From assembly GCA_910588625.1 (NCBI GenBank), contig CAJUQN010000055.1:1-18157 (forward strand): 18,157 bases of DNA, written 5' to 3'. The position numbers and the translations under genes are program-made. This DNA comes from an uncultured Oscillospiraceae bacterium (GTDB lineage: Bacteria; Bacillota; Clostridia; Oscillospirales; Oscillospiraceae). Shown here one piece after another: positions 14,090 to 18,157 of the stretch; positions within the stretch are counted from its first letter, which is position 1, and the number at the start of each line of letters is the position of its first letter. The notes beneath the pieces were generated by a model that searched no databases, was not told where the DNA came from, and saw only the letters and a program-made list of their open reading frames with translations.

Positions 14090-14122
14090 ACGGGGACCAC
14101 CCATTGCACGGGTGATCCCCGT
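14090..14122 (-). terminator. Terminator after the CsrA-like gene
   Basis: The arms acggggaccaccc and gggtgatccccgt form a 13-bp stem with one mismatch and a 7-nt loop. On the minus strand the stem closes with ccccgtttttc. It lies about 97 bp beyond the csrA-like stop codon and faces the DUF2325 terminator. Confidence 0.7.
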
Positions 14123-14218
14123 GGCATCTGAAATCAAGAAATTCTCGGAAGATATTTGTATCCCTGATCTTCCGTTTGCCTGTATTCGACACTACTCGTC
14201 AGCCGGAAGAAACCAAAA

Positions 14219-14587
14219 TTATTTTGGAGCGTAAATCGTCTCGTTGGACGCAAACTCGGGCGGGAACAGAAAATCGAGCTGACGGCGCAGGTCCTTTACA
14301 TGATCGTCCTCGCCATCCATCTGGGCAAGCAGCCGCCGCATGGCGATCAGCGCCTGGGTCTTGTTCCGATTCCAGGATAGTCCCGGCTGATGCCGCCGGG
14401 GTATTTCCGCTATGCCTTCCGGGCGTTCTGCGCCGGCGCGTTCCAGCAGTTCACCTCGTATCACGGGGATTTCCCTGGGGGCTTTGATCATCAGCTTGCA
14501 GCGGTCGCCAGAAACATCATTGACTCGAACCACCACATCATTGCCGATGGTCATGTATTCTCCTGTCCTGAGTTGCAGTACCAGCAT
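14219..14587 (-). CDS. csrA: CsrA-family RNA-binding regulator with C-terminal extension
   Basis: CsrA dimers bind GGA-containing hairpins in mRNA leaders and change translation or stability. Numbered from ATG 14587 (122 residues), residues 1-62 follow the CsrA fold: MLVLQLRTGEYMTIGNDVVV, then CKLMIKAPREIPVIRGELLER. Leu4 and Arg44, key RNA-contact positions in E. coli CsrA, are kept; the usual TRR/TRK after Leu4 is QLR. Residues 63-122 are an extra basic then acidic helical tail (NRNKTQALIAMRRLLAQM ... FLFPPEF), absent from the roughly 60-75 residue standard proteins. AAAGGAG ends 6-7 nt before the ATG; an in-frame extension to 14740 was rejected on that basis. There is no flagellar gene nearby. 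CsrA paralogues of this kind occur in clostridial mobile elements, where targets are unknown. Confidence 0.8.
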   Translation of the reverse strand: MLVLQLRTGEYMTIGNDVVVRVNDVSGDRCKLMIKAPREIPVIRGELLERAGAERPEGIAEIPRRHQPGLSWNRNKTQALIAMRRLLAQMDGEDDHVKDLRRQLDFLFPPEFASNETIYAPK

Positions 14588-14677
14588 GGCAAACTCCTTT
14601 CGCCAGCTTTTCATCGTCATAATGTTTTGGACGCCCTCTCGGGCTTCAGGCACGATTTCCAAAGAAAAGGCGCCCTC

Positions 14678-14747
14678 TCGTTTCCCACTCAACGGCTTCG
14701 GAGTCGCTGAGTGAAGCGGAACAAAGCTGTTTCGTTTCACTCAACGC
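14678..14747. repeat. Direct repeat and imperfect hairpin upstream of the csrA-like gene
   Basis: TCGTTTC(cc)ACTCAACG occurs at 14678-14694 and, without the two extra C, at 14732-14746. The second copy pairs with 14706-14723 (about 16 bp, two mismatches) across a 5-nt loop. No T-run follows on the minus strand. Position suggests a transposon end, or a structured leader for the csrA-like gene. Confidence 0.45.
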
Positions 14748-14920
14748 TCCCAGCCGGAAGCATGGGCTTTCACCGGCGTCCCGACCGGCATATCGTCCTC
14801 GCAAGCTCCATATCCCTCGTTTCCCCGCAAACGGGAAAGCTCGCTCATTTCGCTGCTCGTCCTCTCCCCACGCGACCCGCTTCGCTGGGCTCGCGTGAGG
14901 GCCCCAATAAGGGCTATCTG
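14742..14920 (-). ncRNA. Candidate omega-RNA scaffold / IS200-IS605-type right end
   Basis: Directly after the tnpB stop codon, 180 bp of GC-rich DNA shows serial hairpins on the minus strand. Stems include cacgcga/tcgcgtg (14869-14897), tttccc/gggaaa (about 14820-14838) and ccgg/ccgg (about 14771-14788). A terminal aagcccatg...ctggga element is followed by gcgttgag. TnpB genes typically overlap or precede an omega-RNA whose 3' scaffold ends at the transposon right end, with the guide read from the flank. No long coding frame explains this tract. Assignment rests on position and secondary structure only. Confidence 0.35.
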
Positions 14921-15595
14921 CTAAGCGGCTTCCCGCTCCTGCATACTGGAATATTGGGCAAGCCCCTGGGCCTTGATGTTTTTCGCCGCGTTGACTTCCC
15001 GGTCATGTACTGCGCCGCACTTGGGGCAGACCCAAGTTCCCTTACGGTGGGGTTTGCCGTTTCGGACGAACCCGCAGGCGGAACAGGTTCTTGTGGTGAG
15101 GGCGGCACGGTCCACCACGATCAGCGCCTTGCCCTGCTGCGCCAGCTTGTAGCGCAGGCACTCCCGGAACATCCCAAACCCGGAATCCAGCGCGTTCCCC
15201 GGAAGTATCCTCTTTTTTGATACGTCCCGCATGGAATCGCCCCTCACACACACGGCATCCCAGCCGTTGGCTATCCGGCTGGATTCCTTGTGGATGAAGT
15301 CGCGCCGCTGGTTGGCGATGTGCTCATGGAGTTCGCGATATTTCTGAACCGCTTCCTGATAATTTTTGGAACCTGGTTCCATCCGGCTGAGCCGCTTCTG
15401 GATCTTCGCCAGCTTTTCCTGGGAGCCTTTCAGCCAGTGGGGCGGGTCGGCCAGTTCGCCGCTGTCCGCCACATAGAAGTGGCCCATGGAATATTTCAAA
15501 CCCACGGTGGTCTCCGGGGTGGGGATCACGGCCTCCGGCTCCTTCACGGTGTACTCATATAGGATGTAGGCGAAGTATTTGCCTGATTTGGTTTG
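14921..15595 (-). pseudogene. tnpB: TnpB C-terminal half with substituted RuvC catalytic residues
   Basis: This is the RuvC plus zinc-ribbon half of a TnpB (IS200/IS605 OrfB) protein. TnpB is an RNA-guided DNA nuclease. The recognisable homology starts at TKSGKYFAYILYEY (WED end) and runs to the stop. The only usable start seen is GTG 15547, giving 208 residues. Numbered from it, the RuvC-I Asp position reads VGLKYSM (Lys18), the RuvC-II Glu position reads VCVRGDSM (Arg102), and the RuvC-III DRDxNAA motif reads DREVNAAKN (Glu184). The zinc ribbon is intact (Cys155, Cys158, Cys174, Cys177), and there is no internal stop. Half the family's usual length (about 370-400) is missing. It is probably a remnant fused by deletion to the ArdA-like fragment upstream, but a repurposed nuclease-dead form cannot be excluded. 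Confidence 0.8.
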
Positions 15596-15747
15596 ATGGC
15601 CTGGACAGCGTTTTCGGGCGGGCTGCCCGTCACTGCGGCGATCAGCGCATAGCCCTCCCGCACACTCAGCGTCCCCAGCCGCTTCCTGATCCAGTCCTGT
15701 TCCCGCTCCTCGCCGGGGAGCTGGGCCAGGTAGTCAAAATCATTCAA
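15544..15747 (-). pseudogene. Truncated ArdA-associated small protein
   Basis: The frame starts at TTG 15747, only 1 bp after the preceding stop, with GAGG about 9 nt upstream. It reads MNDFDYLAQLPGEEREQDW, then LSVREGYALIAAV and ENAVQAI, resembling modules of the ArdA-like proteins upstream (DELDYLAKRL, DLNALCRAI). From about 15598 on, its DNA is out-of-frame TnpB coding sequence (KPNQANTSPTSYMSTP), so the original C-terminus has been lost. Whether the 67-residue chimera is functional is unknown. The family call is tentative. Confidence 0.55.
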
Positions 15748-15748
15748 T

Positions 15749-16515
15749 TTACATCATCCTCATTTCATCGGATTCCTGTCCCTGCTCCATATTCTGGCTG
15801 GGGCCGATGGAGGGCTGGACATAACCATACCCGGTGAGCTTCCCGCCGCCCTGCTCCATCACCGCCTGCCCATATCGGTACAGGCTCACGTTGGGCAGCA
15901 GCGCCGCCAGCTCCTCCTCCGGCAGCCGTCCTTTCAGATGGCCGGCAGCCACCTCGTCCGGCTCGCGCGGTTCCGGGTCGAAGCGGTAACGGTCCAGTTC
16001 GTCCGCCAGTGCCAGGGCCTGGGGAATATCCTCGCAGCCGGTGGCAGCCAGCACAGCCTTGTATAGGCCGCGCCGATCCCGGCGTAGTCCAGGTAGGGAC
16101 GCACCGCCTCGGGGAACTCCACCCCGGCCTGCCCATGCTCCACCAGCCAGCCGCCCAGCTCCTTGTTCGAAGTGACACCCTCGATGAACTCATACCGGCC
16201 CAGGCTGGAGGCGATGTCCAGGATATCATCCAGGCCGTTGACGCTCTCCGCCCGGAGCGCCCCGGCAAAAACCTTCTGGGCGTCCAGATCCATGGCGTCC
16301 ACCAGTCCGGCCAGCCGGTTCAGCTTCTCCACGCCGGTTTCCTGGTACAGCGCGGCGGGATCCAGCCGATCCTCAAAGTGCCACACAGGGCCATTGCCCC
16401 GGATGAACAGCGGCTGGACACCGGCGTCCAGCTTCTTCCGCACCTCTTCCGCCGTGGCGGGGAAGGGGATAGGTATACCCTCTCCGTAGTATTCGTTGGA
16501 AACGTACAGGATCAT
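15749..16515 (-). pseudogene. ArdA-like antirestriction protein, frameshifted
   Basis: From ATG 16515 (GGAGGG at 8 nt, within the end of the upstream gene) it reads MILYVSNEYYGEGIPIPFP, then VEKLNRLAGLVDAM and NKELGGWLVEHGQAG ... YLDYAGIG. The latter is close to the ArdA C-terminal pattern (GxYLVE ... Y-D-Y-x-x-x-G). ArdA proteins mimic B-form DNA and block type I restriction enzymes. Near 16064-16072 the frame breaks: YLDYAGIGAA should continue as LYKAVLAATGCEDIPQALAL, which is encoded in the next frame and runs to the stop at 15749. One missing base explains it. It could be a real mutation, a programmed shift or an assembly error. It is transcribed with the ArdA-like gene upstream. Confidence 0.65.
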
Positions 16516-16517
16516 GG

Positions 16518-17594
16518 TCAAATCCCTCCCATTCCTTGTTCCTGCCGGTACTGTTCGGCGGGGTCATCCATCATCAGGGCTTCCAGTGTCAGGCTGCCGT
16601 GATAGGACACATAGCCCAGATCGGTTATCGCGCAGTCAGCGTCTGGGTTGGAGGGCTTGGCTACAAAGTCGAACTGATCCAGGCTTTCCGCCAGCTGGCG
16701 CACTTCGCTGGCATACGTGGGCTGGGCCAGCAGCACCGCCGCTCCCAGCTTTTCCCGCTGTTCCGTGTCCAGCGGCTCAATGGCCCGGCACAGAGCGTTG
16801 AGATCGTCAAGGCCATCGCGGGTGACGCTGACCACAGCGGACACCTGTGGGGGCAGCTCGTCCATGGTGATCTCCATTCGATAGCCCTCCGGCCCGATCC
16901 CGGCCCGCTCCAGCGTCCGCTGGATCTGCTTGTCCGAACAGGGCAGGTAGAGGCAGCCGGTGGTTTTGTCCTTCGGCCCGGACTTGATCTCAATCATCAT
17001 CTGAGGCATTTCGTAAAGGTATGCCGGGAAATGCCGCCCGTCATAGACCTGCTCCAATTTCATCCCGTTGTCATACACCACGCCGTAGGGGGTCACCACC
17101 CCGGTACCGCTCTGGATCAGGTCCAGGGCCACCGCCCGGCCATCCACCTGGTCGTACTCATCCGAGGGCATTGAGCCTCCATTGACCGTCAGGCTGTGTT
17201 TTTTGCCCGCCTGGTCCAGATTGGAAAAGTCGATGATCACCGTAGCCCGCTGACAGCAGAAGGTAAGGTTGATGAAGTCCTTGATGTCGGATAGGTGCAG
17301 CTTGCTGGCCATGGCCTCAAATTGGGCATCTTCTCCCTGACAGAAACTGGCCAGGCGCTTGGCCAGATAATCCAGCTCATCCACGTTGACGCACTGGCTC
17401 ACCAGCCGGTTGAGAATGGGGTAGGGGCTGTCCAGCTCCAGCACCCAGCAGTCCTGCACAGTGGGGGAGCCGATACTCATATTCTCCAGCATACCGATGA
17501 TATGGTCGTACTCGCTGTCCGGGATGGGGAAGGGGACGGTGATCTGCCCAACCCCCGGGAGGGCTTTGCTGCCGAGAACCGCTTGATATTTCAT
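16518..17594 (-). CDS. ArdA-related protein
   Basis: This is a 358-residue acidic-looking protein beginning MKYQAVLGSKALPGVGQITV. It contains two modules like those of ArdA-type antirestriction proteins: VDELDYLAKRLASFCQGEDAQFEAM (about 71-95) and DLNALCRAIEPLDTEQREKLGAAV with SEVRQLAESLDQFDFV (about 275-318). The C-terminus (DLGYVSYHGSLTLEAL) resembles the ends of clostridial ArdA neighbours. It would be expressed early in a recipient to blunt restriction, if the family call holds. Its ATG overlaps the stop of a 31-residue ORF (ATGA), and its stop is 2 bp before the next gene's ATG, so the block is an operon. No transmembrane or signal segments are visible. Confidence 0.6.
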   Translation of the reverse strand: MKYQAVLGSKALPGVGQITVPFPIPDSEYDHIIGMLENMSIGSPTVQDCWVLELDSPYPILNRLVSQCVNVDELDYLAKRLASFCQGEDAQFEAMASKLHLSDIKDFINLTFCCQRATVIIDFSNLDQAGKKHSLTVNGGSMPSDEYDQVDGRAVALDLIQSGTGVVTPYGVVYDNGMKLEQVYDGRHFPAYLYEMPQMMIEIKSGPKDKTTGCLYLPCSDKQIQRTLERAGIGPEGYRMEITMDELPPQVSAVVSVTRDGLDDLNALCRAIEPLDTEQREKLGAAVLLAQPTYASEVRQLAESLDQFDFVAKPSNPDADCAITDLGYVSYHGSLTLEALMMDDPAEQYRQEQGMGGI

Positions 17595-17686
17595 AGGAGC
17601 AGCCCCCCTAACTCCTGGCGCACCCGAAAGCTGGGGAGCGCTGTCTTGCTCATGACCCTGATGTCTTTGGTGTGGGTGGTTTTCAT
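17591..17686 (-). CDS. 31-residue ORF coupled to the ArdA-like gene
   Basis: It reads MKTTHTKDIRVMSKTALPSF and ends RQELGGLLL. A good GGAAAGGG site lies 8 nt upstream of the ATG. Its TGA overlaps the following ATG (ATGA), which suggests translational coupling. No family is recognised; it could be a leader peptide or a genuine small protein. Confidence 0.45.
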   Translation of the reverse strand: MKTTHTKDIRVMSKTALPSFRVRQELGGLLL

Positions 17687-17717
17687 GTTTGGCCCTTTCC
17701 TTTCTTGAAAATAAAAA

Positions 17718-17753
17718 AGGCCGTGATCTTTCACAAACGAAAAATCACGGCCT
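17718..17753 (-). terminator. Terminator/attenuator hairpin before the ArdA-like operon
   Basis: A perfect 10-bp stem (aggccgtgat / atcacggcct) with a 16-nt loop is followed on the minus strand by cctttttta and further T-rich sequence. It lies about 30 bp upstream of the 31-residue ORF, so it either ends upstream transcription or attenuates the operon. Confidence 0.65.
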
Positions 17754-17813
17754 CGCTGGAGTACCAATTATGGAATTGTATTGCAGTATCTTGCATCGTT
17801 AAGCTCAAAAAAT

Positions 17814-17848
17814 TTGGCGCCCTTTTTCCCGCTCAAAAAGGGCGCCAA
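17814..17848 (-). terminator. Second terminator hairpin
   Basis: A perfect 14-bp stem (ttggcgcccttttt and complement) with a 7-nt loop is followed on the minus strand by AAATTTTTTG. It would terminate the transcript of the partial gene at 18039-18157. A weaker inverted repeat (aacagttgatgccgt / acggcatctaaactgtt, 17952-17996) lies between. The rest of 17849-18038 shows no gene. Confidence 0.7.
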
Positions 17849-18038
17849 GCTGATTGACTATTGTGCGGGTTCAAATACCGCCAGTCGCTCAAAATGGCCC
17901 GTTGGCATCTGTCGTTCGGCTTGAGAAATTTGAGGGGGTGAAAAGCCCGGAAACAGTTGATGCCGTAGGCGTTCAGCCCACGGCATCTAAACTGTTCGGT
18001 TCTTTTGGACTAAGGCGGCAAAATCGATTTTTCATATT

Positions 18039-18157
18039 TCAAAGCAATGTCATCCCTTGACCGGATTGCCCATCCTCATCGGAGGCCGCACCTTGTTCCA
18101 TAGCAAGAAAGCGGTCGTAGTCGCTCTCATATAATCTGTCCTGAATGATCCGATACT
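18039..18157 (-). CDS. C-terminal end of an unidentified protein (runs off the window)
   Basis: An open minus-strand frame enters from the window edge and ends at TGA 18039-18041. It reads YRIIQDRLYESDYDRFLAME, then QGAASDEDGQ and GMTLL. The charged helical segment followed by a flexible Gly/Ser/Asp tail looks like a genuine protein end. The two downstream hairpins are suitable terminators for it. No family can be assigned from 39 residues. Confidence 0.55.
   Translation of the reverse strand, partial: YRIIQDRLYESDYDRFLAMEQGAASDEDGQSGQGMTLL

Noticed and set aside
13986..14234. Plus-strand frame of 82 codons between the two facing terminators
   Set aside because: It spans a terminator hairpin, lacks a ribosome binding site and resembles no protein family.
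14588..14740. In-frame N-terminal extension of the CsrA-like protein
   Set aside because: The CsrA fold begins at MLVLQL and a good AAAGGAG stands 6-7 nt before that ATG. The extension covers structured repeat DNA.
17858..17888. tRNA-like 3' portion (gcgggttcaaataccgc with a T-loop-like TTCAAAT)
   Set aside because: The T-stem has a mismatch at the closing pair, and no matching acceptor, D or anticodon arm is found upstream. At most it is a fragment of a tRNA or old attachment site.

Overview
The window looks like a chromosomal or large mobile-element segment of a moderately GC-rich gut Clostridia (Bacillota, probably Oscillospiraceae-like). The evidence is clean sigma-A promoters with AGGAGG-type ribosome binding sites, large serine recombinases, a clostridial-type Rpn/PD-(D/E)XK nuclease gene, a MobV relaxase and ArdA-like genes. 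The taxon is inferred from gene families, not from a marker gene.

The central observation is a 7.2 kb integrative mobilizable element at 1833-9046. It cuts a PD-(D/E)XK (Rpn-type) nuclease gene in two. The N-terminal half lies at 9039-9473 and the C-terminal half at 1297-1836, both on the minus strand. Joining them at the 9-bp repeat tcatccggc (1833-1841 and 9038-9046) restores an uninterrupted frame of about 323 codons. Paired GTTATCA motifs with an 11-bp period lie just inside each end and look like integrase arm sites. Inside, a consensus promoter near 8150 drives xis, tyrosine integrase, a RepA-like ATPase and the MobV relaxase on the minus strand. A divergent XRE-type regulator lies on the plus strand. 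A 450-bp non-coding stretch between the ATPase and relaxase genes holds a candidate oriT, a cruciform-like inverted repeat and 9-bp iteron-like repeats. The passenger gene is a lipoprotein with a transglutaminase-like domain and its own promoter.

To the left (37-1296) lie the Rpn gene terminator and a large serine recombinase truncated in its zinc ribbon. To the right (9536-11793) is a compact minus-strand operon: an AbrB-like protein, a 52-residue TnpW-like protein and a full-length large serine recombinase. Divergent from it is a 634-residue protein with a coiled coil and a C-terminal DUF2325 domain (11902-13806).

The far right (14219-18157), all on the minus strand, is an accessory block. 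It contains the end of an unidentified protein, two leader-type hairpins, a 31-residue ORF and three consecutive ArdA-related genes (one intact, one frameshifted, one cut short). The third is fused to a TnpB C-terminal half that carries K, R and E at the three RuvC catalytic positions. After a structured GC-rich tract resembling an omega-RNA/transposon right end comes a CsrA-family gene with an unusual C-terminal extension. Coordinates of sites and motifs were read by eye; domain names come from motif recognition, not database searches.
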